Assembly (NCBI RefSeq): GCF_002327105.1
Contig: NZ_CP023406.1
Coordinates: 1 to 64,000 of the forward strand
Length of the DNA: 64,000 bases
Source of the DNA: Luteimonas chenhongjianii
GTDB taxonomy: Bacteria > Pseudomonadota > Gammaproteobacteria > Xanthomonadales > Xanthomonadaceae
Reading direction: 5' to 3'
A model generated the notes under the pieces. The model was not told the DNA's origin. It made no database searches and saw only the letters and a list, made by a program, of their open reading frames with translations. The position numbers and the translations under genes were made by a program. This document shows, one piece after another, positions 27,613 to 36,960 of this stretch (positions are counted from its first letter, which is position 1; every line of letters starts with the position of its first letter).

Positions 27613-29100
27613 CTATTCGTCCTTCGTGACAGGTTTCACGAGCGGCGGCGCGGTGCGTGTCGCGGTCCAGATACTGCGATCGATCGAATCGCCGAGTTCG
27701 GGGAAATCGTCGGCGTCGAGCCGCGGCGATCGATCGCCGGCGCGGATCTTGCGGTCGTAGTCGCGGGTCAGTTTGATTGCCACCCCCGACAGCAGCACGA
27801 TCGCCAGCAGATTCACCATCGCCATGATGCCCATCGCCGCGTCGGCGGTGTTCCAGACGATGTCGAGTTTTGCGAATGAACCCCAGGCCACCATCGCCAG
27901 GCAACCAATGCGCAGCAGGGCCATGCCGATACGGCCGCCGCGCAGGAACACCACCGCGCTTTCGGCGTAGGCGTAGTTGCCGAGGATCGAGGTCAGTGCG
28001 AACAGCGCCAGTGCGATCGCGACGAAGGTCGGACCCCAGCTGCCGAAATGCACCGCCATCGCCTGCTGGGTCAGCGCGACGCCGTCGCCGCCACCGGTGC
28101 CGAGTACGCCCGAGAGCAGGATCATCAGCGCGGTGGCGGTGCAGACCATGAGGGTGTCGACGAACACGCCAAAGGCCTGGATCAGGCCCTGGCTGGCCGG
28201 GTGGTGCGGCGACGGCGTGGCCGAGGCCGCGATGTTGGGCGCGCTGCCCATGCCGGCCTCGTTGGAGAACAGCCCGCGCTTGACGCCGTTAAGCAGCGCG
28301 ACCGCAAGCCCGCCGAGCACGCCGCCGGCGGCCTGGTCGAGACCGAAGGCGCTACGCACGATCAGCGACAGCAACGCCGGCACCTGCGTGATGTTGCCGA
28401 GGACCACCCACGCCGCGAGCGCCAGATACGCCACTGCCATCACCGGAACCACCAGTTCCGAGATCCGTGCGACGCGCCGCAGGCCGCCGAAGATCACCGC
28501 GGCTGTGAGCGCAACGAGCACCGTCGCGGTCCAGCCCGGCGGAACGCTCCAGGCGCTGGAGACCGCCTCTGAGATCGAATTGGCCTGCACTGCGCTGAAC
28601 ACGAAACCGAATGCCACGATCAGGCAGACCGAGAAGATCGCCCCCAGCCAGGGCTTGCCCAGGCCGTAGGCCATGTACAGCGCGGGCCCGCCGCGGTAGT
28701 GGCCTGCGGCATCGCGGCGCTTGTACAACTGCGCCAGGGCGCTCTCTACATAGGCCGTCGCCATGCCGAAGATGGCGACGACCCACATCCAGAAGATCGC
28801 ACCGGGCCCCCCGACACCAAGCGCGATCGCGACGCCGACGATATTGCCGGTGCCCACGCGCGAGGCCAGGCTCGTGCTCAGCGATTGCAGCGGCGAGATG
28901 CCGGCGTTGTCGCCTCCCGTGCTGCGCACCATCCCGGAGAGCATCTTCGGAAACCGCCGCAGCTGGATGAAGCCGAGCGAGGCGCTGAACCACAGTCCAA
29001 CCAGCGGCAACACGCCCACCAGCACGTAGTTCCACAGCACTCCATTGATGCCGTTGACGACGGGCGAGAGGATGTTTTCGATCAGCTGGAGCAGATCCAT
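27613..29100 (-). CDS. alanine/sodium symporter (AGCS family)
   Basis: 495-aa inner-membrane transporter with about eleven helices. AGCS signatures: ISPLQSLSTSLASRVGTGNI and VGVAIALGVGGPGAIFWMW, VESALAQLYKRRDAAGHYRG, GPALYMAYGLGKPWLGAIFS, and GVKRGLFSNEAGMGSAPNIA. These proteins take up alanine or glycine with sodium. It lies on the opposite strand between two purine genes and appears to be its own transcript. Confidence 0.93.
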   Translation of the reverse strand: MDLLQLIENILSPVVNGINGVLWNYVLVGVLPLVGLWFSASLGFIQLRRFPKMLSGMVRSTGGDNAGISPLQSLSTSLASRVGTGNIVGVAIALGVGGPGAIFWMWVVAIFGMATAYVESALAQLYKRRDAAGHYRGGPALYMAYGLGKPWLGAIFSVCLIVAFGFVFSAVQANSISEAVSSAWSVPPGWTATVLVALTAAVIFGGLRRVARISELVVPVMAVAYLALAAWVVLGNITQVPALLSLIVRSAFGLDQAAGGVLGGLAVALLNGVKRGLFSNEAGMGSAPNIAASATPSPHHPASQGLIQAFGVFVDTLMVCTATALMILLSGVLGTGGGDGVALTQQAMAVHFGSWGPTFVAIALALFALTSILGNYAYAESAVVFLRGGRIGMALLRIGCLAMVAWGSFAKLDIVWNTADAAMGIMAMVNLLAIVLLSGVAIKLTRDYDRKIRAGDRSPRLDADDFPELGDSIDRSIWTATRTAPPLVKPVTKDE

Positions 29101-29240
29101 CGGCGGACATCACTATCTGCGGCGGGGCGTGGGAGCCTAGCATTTGGCCTACTGACAGGCAGCCCGCATCACGATGCAACCAAGACCCGGACGGTGCGAC
29201 GCCGTAAACTGGGGCCCCCTCTGCACCCGGTCTGTCGCGC

Positions 29241-30545
29241 ATGAAGAAGGTCCTCGTCATCGGTTCCGGCGGTCGCGAACACGCGCTTGCCTGGAAGCTC
29301 GCGCAATCGCCGCAGGTTGCCGAAGTGCTGGTCGCGCCCGGCAATGCCGGCACCGCGAAGGAAGCCGGCTGCCGCAACGTCGATGTCGCTGCGACCGATC
29401 TCGACGCACTGCTCTCGCTAGCGCGCGACGAAGGGGTGGCGGTGACCGTGGTCGGTCCCGAGGCGCCGCTGGTGGCCGGCATCGTCGACCGGTTCCGTGA
29501 AGCGGGCCTGCGCATCTTCGGACCGACCACGGCGGCCGCCCAACTTGAGGGCAGCAAGGCCTTCGCCAAGGATTTCCTCGCCCGCCACGACATTCCCACC
29601 GCGGGCTATGCGGTGTTCACCGATGCCGACACCGCGGTCGAATACGTGCGCCAGCACGGCGCGCCGATCGTCATCAAGGCCGACGGCCTGGCGGCCGGCA
29701 AGGGCGTGATCGTGGCCATGTCGCTGGAAGAAGCCGAGACCGCGATCGCCGACATGCTCTCGGGCAACGCCTTCGGCGCGGCCGGCGCACGCGTGGTGAT
29801 CGAGGAATTCCTCGATGGCGAGGAAGCGAGCTTCATCTCCATCGTCGACGGCACGACAGCCTTGCCGATGGCGACCAGCCAGGACCACAAGCGCGTCGGC
29901 GACGGCGACACCGGCCCCAACACCGGCGGCATGGGCGCGTATTCGCCCGCCCCGGTGGTCACGCCCGAGGTGCATGCGCGGATCATGCGCGAGGTGGTCG
30001 AGCCGACCGTGGCCGGCATGGCCGCCGACGGCGTGCCGTTCACCGGCTTCCTCTATGCCGGCCTGATGATCGATGCGCATGGCGCGCCCAAGGTCATCGA
30101 ATTCAACGTGCGCTTCGGCGATCCGGAAACCCAGCCGATCATGCTGCGCCTGCAGTCCGACCTGCTCGATCTCGTCGAAGCCGCGATCGACGGCCAGCTC
30201 GCCGGCGTGGACGCGCAATGGGATCCACGTCCCTCGCTCGGCGTGGTCATGGCGGCCGAGCACTACCCCGACACCCCGCGCACCGGCGACGTCATCAACA
30301 CCTGGGACACGCCGCCATTGGACGACACCAAGGTCTTCCATGCCGGCACGAAGCTCGACGCGCACGGCCAGGCGGTGACCGCCGGTGGACGCGTACTGTG
30401 CGTGGCTGCGCTCGGGAGCAGCGTGGAAGACGCGCAGCAGCGCGCCTACGGCGAGATTGCCGGGATCTCCTGGCCGGGCGAGTTCCATCGCCACGACATC
30501 GGCTGGCGCGCGATCGCACGCGAGCGCGAAGTGCAGTCCGCCTGA
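29241..30545 (+). CDS. purD: phosphoribosylamine-glycine ligase (GAR synthetase)
   Basis: 434-aa ATP-grasp enzyme joining glycine to phosphoribosylamine in purine synthesis. N-terminal VLVIGSGGREHALAWKLAQS; ATP-grasp region with VIKADGLAAGKGVIVAMSLE and EEFLDGEEASFISIVDG; the signature QDHKRVGDGDTGPNTGGMGA; and metal-binding VIEFNVRFGDPETQPIMLRL. Full length. Together with purH it places purine biosynthesis genes close together although they are not one operon. Confidence 0.96.
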   Translation: MKKVLVIGSGGREHALAWKLAQSPQVAEVLVAPGNAGTAKEAGCRNVDVAATDLDALLSLARDEGVAVTVVGPEAPLVAGIVDRFREAGLRIFGPTTAAAQLEGSKAFAKDFLARHDIPTAGYAVFTDADTAVEYVRQHGAPIVIKADGLAAGKGVIVAMSLEEAETAIADMLSGNAFGAAGARVVIEEFLDGEEASFISIVDGTTALPMATSQDHKRVGDGDTGPNTGGMGAYSPAPVVTPEVHARIMREVVEPTVAGMAADGVPFTGFLYAGLMIDAHGAPKVIEFNVRFGDPETQPIMLRLQSDLLDLVEAAIDGQLAGVDAQWDPRPSLGVVMAAEHYPDTPRTGDVINTWDTPPLDDTKVFHAGTKLDAHGQAVTAGGRVLCVAALGSSVEDAQQRAYGEIAGISWPGEFHRHDIGWRAIAREREVQSA

Positions 30546-30570
30546 CCATCCGCCCCATCGGAGCGCCGGG

Positions 30571-31065
30571 ATGATCCCAGGCAACGCCCAGCTCAGCATG
30601 ACCGTGCTGATGACACCGGACATGGCGAACTTCTCCGGCAACGTGCACGGCGGCACGTTGCTGAAGTATCTCGACGAGGTCGCCTACGCCTGCGCCAGCC
30701 GCTACGCCGGCCGCTACGTGGTCACGCTGTCGGTCGACCAGGTGACATTCCGCGAACCGATCCACGTCGGCGAGCTGGTGACCTTTCTCGCCTCGGTGAA
30801 CTACACCGGTCGCACGTCGATGGAGGTGGGCATCAAGGTCATCACCGAGGACATCCGCAACCGCGCGGTGCGCCATACCAACAGCTGCTTCTTCACGATG
30901 GTCGCGATGGACGAGAACGGCCGCGCCACGCCCGTGCCGCCGCGCGAACCTGCGACGGCGGATGAGGTGCGCCGGTTCGAACAGGGCCGCCAGCGCCGCG
31001 AGATCCGCCAGGAACTCGAACGCCGCTACCGCGCGGTCCGCGAGGAAACCGTCACCATCGGTTAG
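30571..31065 (+). CDS. acyl-CoA thioesterase (hotdog fold)
   Basis: 164-aa cytosolic thioesterase of the YciA/BFIT type. The active-site region is NFSGNVHGGTLLKYLDEVAY, with YVVTLSVDQVTFREPIHVGE and SVNYTGRTSMEVGIKVITED following the fold; the C-terminal tail is charged and helical. ATG 30571 begins the conserved part, 25 bases after purD. Acyl chain preference is unknown. It may be transcribed with purD. Confidence 0.88.
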   Translation: MIPGNAQLSMTVLMTPDMANFSGNVHGGTLLKYLDEVAYACASRYAGRYVVTLSVDQVTFREPIHVGELVTFLASVNYTGRTSMEVGIKVITEDIRNRAVRHTNSCFFTMVAMDENGRATPVPPREPATADEVRRFEQGRQRREIRQELERRYRAVREETVTIG

Positions 31066-31082
31066 ACCGGGCAGGCCCGGTC
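31065..31082 (+). terminator. hairpin after the thioesterase gene
   Basis: GACCGGG, loop CAGG, CCCGGTC directly at the stop codon of the thioesterase gene. There is no U-run, so it is at best a weak terminator or an mRNA 3' stabiliser. Confidence 0.35.
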
Positions 31083-31233
31083 AGCGAATGTGGGGCCGAC
31101 ACGCGCGAGAAGCGCCAGCTGGATGCTGCATCGGCGCACACACCGCGTGGCGGTGCGTGCCCGGCCACGCGTAGGCGCTGCTTGTGGATGGACGACAGCC
31201 TGCTAGGCTCCGCGCAATCGCCAAGGAGCCTGC

Positions 31234-33183
31234 ATGGCCGGCCAGTCCCAGTTCGCCCTGCTCAAGCAGCGCCGTTTCATGCCGTATTTCACCGTCCAGG
31301 CCCTGGGCGCATTCAACGACAACGTCTATCGGCAGTCGATCATCGCGCTGCTCGTGGTCATGGGCGTCAGCCTCTCCGAGCGCACGCTCTACACCAATCT
31401 CGCGCCGGCGATCTTCATCCTGCCGTATTTCCTGTTCTCGGCGATCGCCGGCCAGATCGCGGAGAAGGTCGAGAAGCACAAGCTCATCGTCATCACGACC
31501 GCGATGGAGATCGCGATCATGTCGATCGCGGCCGTGGGCTTCCTGCTCGAGAACATGCCGGTGCTGCTGGTCGCGCTGTTCCTGACCGGCATGCAGTCGA
31601 CACTGTTCGGTCCGGTGAAGTATTCGATCCTGCCATCGGTGCTGCGCCCCGAAGAACTCACAGGTGGCAACGGCCTGGTCGAGATGGGCACGTCGCTCTC
31701 GATCCTCGCCGGCATGATCTACGGCGGCCTGGTGATCAAGCTCGCCGGCAGCTACGGGCCCGAAGCCGCCGCGATCTCCATCGTCGTCCTGGCGATCGCG
31801 GGCAACGTCGTCGCGCGCATGATCCCGAAGGTCGATGCGGGCGCGCCGGCGCTCAAGGTCAACTGGAATCCGGTTCCCGAATCGGTCGCCATCATGCGTC
31901 TGGCCAAGCGACAGCCCGCCGTACGCAACGCGATCCTCGGCGTCTCCTGGTTCTGGTTCGTCGGTACGGTGCTCACCGCGCAGCTGCCGACCTACGCCGA
32001 ACTGCACCTGGGCGGCGTCGCCAACGACACCGCGCTCTACATTTTCGCGCTGGCACTGTTCTCGATCGGCGTCGGCGTCGGTTCGCTGCTGTGCGAGAAG
32101 CTCTCGGGGCGCTCGGTCGAGATCGGCCTGGTGCCCATCGGCGCCTTCGGCATCACCGCGTTCCTGCTGGACCTGTATTTCGCCCGTCCAGGCGCGCCGC
32201 CCGCGACCGGCCTGACGATCGCGCAGTTCCTCGGCGACCGGGCCGGCTGGCGCATCGTCATCGACCTGACCGGCATCGGCGTGTTCACCGGGTTTTTCGT
32301 TGTACCCCTGTTCGCGTTGATCCAGAGCCGCACGCCCAGGTCGGAACTCTCGCGCGTCATTGCCGGCCTCAACATCCAGAACTCGCTGTTCATCGTCACC
32401 GCCGCGATCCTCGGCGTGCTGTTGCAGATGGACGGCTTCAGCGTTGGCGACCTGCGCATTCCGCTGCCCGGGCTGAGCATCCCGCAGGTGTTCCTGGCAC
32501 TTGCGATCGCAAACGGCCTCGTGGCGCTGTGGATCTTCACGATCGTGCCCGAGTTCCTGATGCGCTTCGTCAGCATGCTGCTGGTGCGCGTGCTCTATCG
32601 CCTGCATCCGCGCGACATCGAGTCCTCGGTGCCGGCCGAGGGTGCGGCGCTGATCGTCTGCAACCACGTCAGCTACATGGATGCGCTGATCCTGTCGGCG
32701 GCGATCCCGCGGCCGGTCCGCTTCGTCATGTACTACCGCATCTTCAACGTGCCGGGCATGCACTGGATCTTCCGCCACGCCAAGGCGATCCCGATCGCCG
32801 GCGCGAAGGAAGACCCCGCACTGATGCAGCGCGCGTTCGATGCGGTCGATGCTGCACTGGCGAATGGCGAGCTGGTCGGCATCTTCCCCGAAGGCAAGCT
32901 GAGCCGCGATGGCGAGATCGCCGCGTTCAAATCGGGCGTCGAGCGCATCCTCGCGCGCGCCGCGGAACGCGGCCAGCGCGTCCCGGTGGTGCCGATGGCA
33001 TTGCGTGGCATGTGGTCGAGCATGTGGAGCCATCGCGATTCACGCATGGGCCGCATGCGTCTACCGCGCCGCGCGCGCGCGCACGTCGAGGTCGTCGCCG
33101 GTCCGCCGATCGAGGACGGCACGTCGACCGATGCAGGCGCGCTCGAAGCACAGGTGCGGATGCTGCGCGGCGACGCCGCATGA
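31234..33183 (+). CDS. MFS transporter fused to a PlsC-type 1-acylglycerophosphate acyltransferase
   Basis: 649 aa in two parts. Residues 1 to about 430 form an LplT-like major-facilitator transporter (PYFTVQALGAFNDNVYRQSI, FGPVKYSILPSVLRPEELTG). Residues about 440-649 form an acyltransferase with the catalytic HX4D box CNHVSYMDALILSAAI and VGIFPEGKLSRDGEIAAFKS. In enterics LplT imports lyso-phospholipids and Aas re-acylates them; here the two activities are on one chain but the Aas acyl-ACP synthetase part is missing. Proposed role: lysophospholipid flipping and re-acylation at the inner membrane. Confidence 0.88.
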   Translation: MAGQSQFALLKQRRFMPYFTVQALGAFNDNVYRQSIIALLVVMGVSLSERTLYTNLAPAIFILPYFLFSAIAGQIAEKVEKHKLIVITTAMEIAIMSIAAVGFLLENMPVLLVALFLTGMQSTLFGPVKYSILPSVLRPEELTGGNGLVEMGTSLSILAGMIYGGLVIKLAGSYGPEAAAISIVVLAIAGNVVARMIPKVDAGAPALKVNWNPVPESVAIMRLAKRQPAVRNAILGVSWFWFVGTVLTAQLPTYAELHLGGVANDTALYIFALALFSIGVGVGSLLCEKLSGRSVEIGLVPIGAFGITAFLLDLYFARPGAPPATGLTIAQFLGDRAGWRIVIDLTGIGVFTGFFVVPLFALIQSRTPRSELSRVIAGLNIQNSLFIVTAAILGVLLQMDGFSVGDLRIPLPGLSIPQVFLALAIANGLVALWIFTIVPEFLMRFVSMLLVRVLYRLHPRDIESSVPAEGAALIVCNHVSYMDALILSAAIPRPVRFVMYYRIFNVPGMHWIFRHAKAIPIAGAKEDPALMQRAFDAVDAALANGELVGIFPEGKLSRDGEIAAFKSGVERILARAAERGQRVPVVPMALRGMWSSMWSHRDSRMGRMRLPRRARAHVEVVAGPPIEDGTSTDAGALEAQVRMLRGDAA

Positions 33184-33295
33184 GGCCCGCCATGACGCCG
33201 CTTTGCGCATCTCTGGGGCTACAGTAAGACGTCCCCGTCCACAGACGGCGGTCATCGACGTTTCCCAACCGTTCCAGCATCCAGGAGCTTTCTCG

Positions 33296-33676
33296 ATGAG
33301 TTCGATCCCGCCGCCGCCACCCGGCTCGTACGGCATCCCGGAAGCACCCCTTCCCGGCTCGCCGATCGCCCCGGGCACCGTCCCCAACTACCTCGCGTGG
33401 TCCATCATCGCCACCGTACTGTCGCTTTGCCTGTGCTGCGTCGTCGGCACGATTCCGGGCATCGTCGCCATCGTGTTCTCGGCGAAGGTCAACACGCTGC
33501 TCGGCCAGGGCGATCTCGCCGGCGCCCAGCGCGCTTCCAATACCGCCAAGACCTGGTGCTGGGTCACCACCGGCCTGTGCATCATCGGCCTGCTCTGGAC
33601 GATCTACTCGCTGACGATCGGCGACGGCATGGAGCAGTACCAGATGATCATCGACCAGATGCAGGTCGGCGGCTGA
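33296..33676 (+). CDS. CD225/dispanin-family small membrane protein
   Basis: 126 aa. A Pro-rich N-terminus (MSSIPPPPPGSYGIPEAPLP) is followed by two hydrophobic segments with the family core: NYLAWSIIATVLSLCLCCVV, GTIPGIVAIVFSAKVNTLLG, AQRASNTAKTWCWVTTGLCI. Bacterial CD225 proteins are of unknown function. Its stop overlaps the next start (TGATG at 33674-33678), so it forms a two-gene unit with the DUF2752 protein, a frequent pairing. Confidence 0.87.
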   Translation: MSSIPPPPPGSYGIPEAPLPGSPIAPGTVPNYLAWSIIATVLSLCLCCVVGTIPGIVAIVFSAKVNTLLGQGDLAGAQRASNTAKTWCWVTTGLCIIGLLWTIYSLTIGDGMEQYQMIIDQMQVGG

Positions 33677-34113
33677 TGTCACTGGCCGGCAGCCATGCGC
33701 CGGGCCGCATCCGTGCTTCGACCGTCGCGCTCGCAGGCGGCGGCGTGGCACTGGCGGCGGGCGGCGCGTGGCTGCTGCGCACCTTCGATCCGAATGCGCC
33801 CGGCAATCCGTTTCCAGCGTGCATGTTCTACAGCGCCACCGGCTGGCACTGCCCAGGCTGCGGCCTGACCCGCAGCCTGCACGCACTGGTGCACGGCGAC
33901 CTCCCGCGCGCGTTCTCGATGAACCCGCTGCTGCTGGCGCTGCTGGCGCTGGCGCCACTGCTCGCGGCCTGGCACCTCGGGTGGCGGCCGACATGGCTGC
34001 AACACCTGGCGCGCATCGCGTCCGATCCCAGGCCGTGGGTGGCGCTGGTGCTCGTCTACTGGGTCGCGCGCAACCTGCCGTGGGCGCCGTTCACCCTGCT
34101 CGCGCCGGGCTGA
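33676..34113 (+). CDS. DUF2752 membrane protein
   Basis: 145 aa with three hydrophobic helices and the DUF2752 signature WHCPGCGLTRSLHALVHGDL, followed by AFSMNPLLLALLALAPLLAA. Function unknown; usually next to CD225/TM2-type membrane proteins, as here. The start overlaps the preceding stop. The 3' end overlaps the convergent nudC gene by 23 bases. Confidence 0.88.
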   Translation: MSLAGSHAPGRIRASTVALAGGGVALAAGGAWLLRTFDPNAPGNPFPACMFYSATGWHCPGCGLTRSLHALVHGDLPRAFSMNPLLLALLALAPLLAAWHLGWRPTWLQHLARIASDPRPWVALVLVYWVARNLPWAPFTLLAPG

Positions 34114-35008
34114 GCGACTGCTGCGGGGGTGGCCCGCCCACCTGCTGCGCGTACCACTGCGCGATGAGCCAGCGCGAAATCGACAGCCGCGGCGACAGCG
34201 ACAGGTGGGGATGCGCATCGCGCAATGCCAGCTCGATATCTCCCGCCTCGAACCAGCGTGCGTCCTCGAGTTCGTCGTTGACCCGGGGCGTATCGGGCGA
34301 CGCATCGGCCAGGAAACCGAGCATCAGCGACGCCGGAAACGGCCACGGCTGCGAGGCCAGGTACCGGCAGCCGGTCACGCGCACCGCGCTTTCCTCGAAC
34401 ACCTCCCGCACCACCGTCTGCTCGAGCGTCTCGCCTGGCTCGACGAAACCGGCCAGGGTCGAGTATCGCCCGGGCGCCCATGCCGCCTGCCGGCCCAGCA
34501 GCAGGCGCCTGCCATCGCTGACCGCGACGATCACCGCAGGATCGGTGCGCGGATAGTGCTCGATCCCGCAGCCCGTGCAGCGTCCAAGCCATCCGGCGCG
34601 CACGTAATCGAGCGGCGCGCTGCAGGCGCCGCAGTAGCGATGGCGGTCGCGCCAGTGCAGCACCGCGCGGGCCTGCGCGAATGCGCTGGCCTCGCGCACC
34701 GGCCACTGCGCAGCAGCATCGCGCAGGCTGATCGTCGCCGACATCTCGAGCGTGCCGGGCGCATCGACACCCGGCACCGCGAACCATCCCTGCCCGTCAT
34801 GCAGGCCGAGGAACACGGCAGAGGCGGGACGCTTGCCGACGGCGGTTCCGTCGAGCCCCGGCGGCATGCCCTGGGCGTCGACGCCGGCGTCTCCCTTCGC
34901 GTCGAGCACCAGCACGCGCGCATCCGGCCACAGTCGTGCCAGCGCATCGGAATCGGTCCGGAGGTGTTCGGCGCGATCGAGTGGCGCGTCCGCGAAGCTG
35001 AAGTCCAT
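34091..35008 (-). CDS. nudC: NAD(+) diphosphatase (NADH pyrophosphatase)
   Basis: 305-aa Nudix hydrolase that splits NAD(H) and removes NAD caps from RNA in the E. coli homologue. Layout: N-terminal domain, four-cysteine zinc ribbon (YCGACSAPLDYV, RCTGCGIEHYPRTDPAVI), Nudix box GFVEPGETLEQTVVREVFEE, and the NudC-specific ASQPWPFPASLMLGF. All catalytic glutamates are present. Stand-alone gene. Confidence 0.94.
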   Translation of the reverse strand: MDFSFADAPLDRAEHLRTDSDALARLWPDARVLVLDAKGDAGVDAQGMPPGLDGTAVGKRPASAVFLGLHDGQGWFAVPGVDAPGTLEMSATISLRDAAAQWPVREASAFAQARAVLHWRDRHRYCGACSAPLDYVRAGWLGRCTGCGIEHYPRTDPAVIVAVSDGRRLLLGRQAAWAPGRYSTLAGFVEPGETLEQTVVREVFEESAVRVTGCRYLASQPWPFPASLMLGFLADASPDTPRVNDELEDARWFEAGDIELALRDAHPHLSLSPRLSISRWLIAQWYAQQVGGPPPQQSLSPARAG

Positions 35009-35055
35009 GCGGCCGATTATGGCCGGCGCTGGCGTCGTGTCGAGGTCGATGCCTG

Positions 35056-35430
35056 CTAGACGGTGAAGCTGCTGCCGCAGCCGCAGGTGGACTTGGCGTT
35101 GGGATTGCGGATCGTGAACTGCGCGCCGTGCAGGCTCTCGACGTAGTCGACCGACGCGCCCATCAGGTACTGCAGGCTCAGCGGATCGACGACCAGGGTC
35201 ACATCGTCGGTCACCACCGCCAGGTCATCCTCGCTGCGCTGCTCGTCGAACTCGAAGCCGTACTGGAACCCCGAGCAACCGCCGCCCTGGATGTAGACCC
35301 GCAGATTGAGGGCGGGATTGCCTTCGCCCTCGATCAGTTCGCGCACCTTGGCCGCGGCCGCCGGCGTGAAATCCAGAGGCCGCTCCAGCGACTGGTACCC
35401 GGGGCTTTCGATGGTGAGCAACTCGTTCAT
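35056..35430 (-). CDS. erpA: iron-sulfur cluster insertion protein
   Basis: 124-aa A-type Fe-S carrier that delivers clusters to apoproteins such as IspG. The three conserved cysteines are in [17 protein letters not shown] and [11 protein letters not shown]. The start at 35430 gives the typical [21 protein letters not shown]-terminus. It sits 32 bases downstream of the DUF6776 gene on the same strand and probably shares its transcript. Confidence 0.93.
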   Translation of the reverse strand: MNELLTIESPGYQSLERPLDFTPAAAAKVRELIEGEGNPALNLRVYIQGGGCSGFQYGFEFDEQRSEDDLAVVTDDVTLVVDPLSLQYLMGASVDYVESLHGAQFTIRNPNAKSTCGCGSSFTV

Positions 35431-35462
35431 GGCGTACAGGATGGGGCCCCGCCCCGCTGCCT

Positions 35463-36182
35463 TCAAGCGCCGGGGGCGGAACGCGGCGTCACATCGGCCC
35501 AGCTGAACGAACGGTCCACTTCGCTGCCGCGTTCGGGCGAGAGCCGAACCGTCACGCGCAAGGGCTGGAACCCGGCCGGCAAGACCACATCGCCCTCGAC
35601 CTGCTGGAAATACTTGAACGAGTAGGGCTGTCCGGCGGCGGCGTCGCGCTGGCGCAGGTCGTCCCACTCGAGGGTCTCCAGCCGGCCGGCGCGCGTGCCT
35701 TCGATGGCCAGACGCATCGTGCCGACGCTGGCGGCGTCGCGGTTGAGGCTCTGGGTCAGCGTCGCGGTGTAATGCCAGCCCTGGTCGGTGCGCGGCTGCA
35801 TGCGCAGCTCGTGGACGGTCAGGCCGCGCCGCTGCGCGGTTCCACCGACGAAACGCTCGTAGAACGCGACGTCGGCGCGCAGGGCCGCGATCTCCTCGTC
35901 CCGCTCGGCCAGCGTGCCCTGCAGCTCACGATTCGCGTCGCGGCTGATCTGGTCCGAGCGCGTGAGCGTGGAGACCTGCTGACGCAAAGCCTCCAACTCT
36001 TCCTGTTGGCTCGCCAGCTGTCGCTGCGGATTGTCTACGCCCGGCGCCAACACCTGCCAGACGCCCCACAGGCCGAACAGCAGGGCCAATCCGAAGACGA
36101 TCGCGGCGACGATGGCGAGGCGCATCCGGCGCGCACGGGACGTGACCAGCAGCGGCCGGGTGTTGGGCGGAACGTCAGTCAT
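35463..36182 (-). CDS. DUF6776-family membrane-anchored coiled-coil protein
   Basis: 239 aa. One transmembrane helix ([20 protein letters not shown]) is followed by a predicted coiled coil ([40 protein letters not shown]) and a beta-rich C-terminal domain ([39 protein letters not shown]). In my memory of Xanthomonadaceae this family lies near a bactofilin and erpA; no bactofilin gene is present here. The start at 36182 excludes an Arg-rich upstream extension. Role probably in the envelope or cytoskeleton, by inference. Confidence 0.75.
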   Translation of the reverse strand: MTDVPPNTRPLLVTSRARRMRLAIVAAIVFGLALLFGLWGVWQVLAPGVDNPQRQLASQQEELEALRQQVSTLTRSDQISRDANRELQGTLAERDEEIAALRADVAFYERFVGGTAQRRGLTVHELRMQPRTDQGWHYTATLTQSLNRDAASVGTMRLAIEGTRAGRLETLEWDDLRQRDAAAGQPYSFKYFQQVEGDVVLPAGFQPLRVTVRLSPERGSEVDRSFSWADVTPRSAPGA

Positions 36183-36283
36183 CGCGACACGGTATAGCCA
36201 GTGCCCTCGCGCCGCGTCAAGCAAGCCGGTCCTTATACTCCCCGACGTTGTGCACCCGTTGTCGTTCGCCCGGAGCGTCCGCG

Positions 36284-36865
36284 ATGTCCGAAGCCCATCT
36301 GTTCGCGGTCGGCGTGCTGCTCGCCTGGCTGGCCGGCATCCGCGTGTACCTGACCGTATTCGGCGTCGGTCTGGCAGGCGCGCTGGGCTGGCTGGACCTT
36401 CCGCCTGCGCTGGAAGCGGCGTCATCGCCATGGGTACTCGGCGTGTCCGGCGCGCTTGCCGTGGTGGAGTTCTTCGCCGACAAGATCCCGGGAGTCGACT
36501 CGGGCTGGGACCTGCTGCAGACGCTGGCCCGGGTCCCGGCGGGCGCCTTCCTTGCCGCGGCCACGCTGTCGCCCGATGGCGACCTCGGCGCCGGCATGCT
36601 CGCGACCGGCGCCGGTGTGGCGCTCACCAGTCATGCGCTCAAGGCCGGCAGCCGCCTGCTGCTCAACGCCTCGCCGGAACCGGTCAGCAATGTCGTCGCG
36701 TCGAGCGCCGAGGACGTAATGACGGTGGGTGTACTGTCGCTTGCCTTCGTATATCCATGGCTGGCGTTGGCGCTGGTCGCGGCGGCCGCGATTCCCGCGG
36801 CATTCGCGGTGTGGTGGCTGTGGCGGCGCCTTGCGCGTCGATCGCCGGGCCGGCTGCGCGATTGA
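36284..36865 (+). CDS. DUF4126 membrane protein
   Basis: 193 aa with about five hydrophobic segments and the DUF4126 pattern: LLAWLAGIRVYLTVFGVGLA, VVEFFADKIPGVDSGWDLLQ, TSHALKAGSRLLLNASPEPV, and SNVVASSAEDVMTVGVLSLA. Function unknown. It precedes the signalling gene at 36961 by 95 bases on the same strand. Confidence 0.87.
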   Translation: MSEAHLFAVGVLLAWLAGIRVYLTVFGVGLAGALGWLDLPPALEAASSPWVLGVSGALAVVEFFADKIPGVDSGWDLLQTLARVPAGAFLAAATLSPDGDLGAGMLATGAGVALTSHALKAGSRLLLNASPEPVSNVVASSAEDVMTVGVLSLAFVYPWLALALVAAAAIPAAFAVWWLWRRLARRSPGRLRD

Positions 36866-36960
36866 ATCGCGCGGCGCCGAGCATCCCGTTGTGCACGCCT
36901 GCGCAGGTAAGGCCGGGTAAAGTTGCCCGATCCCCCTCATCGCGTCACAGTGCCGCACCT

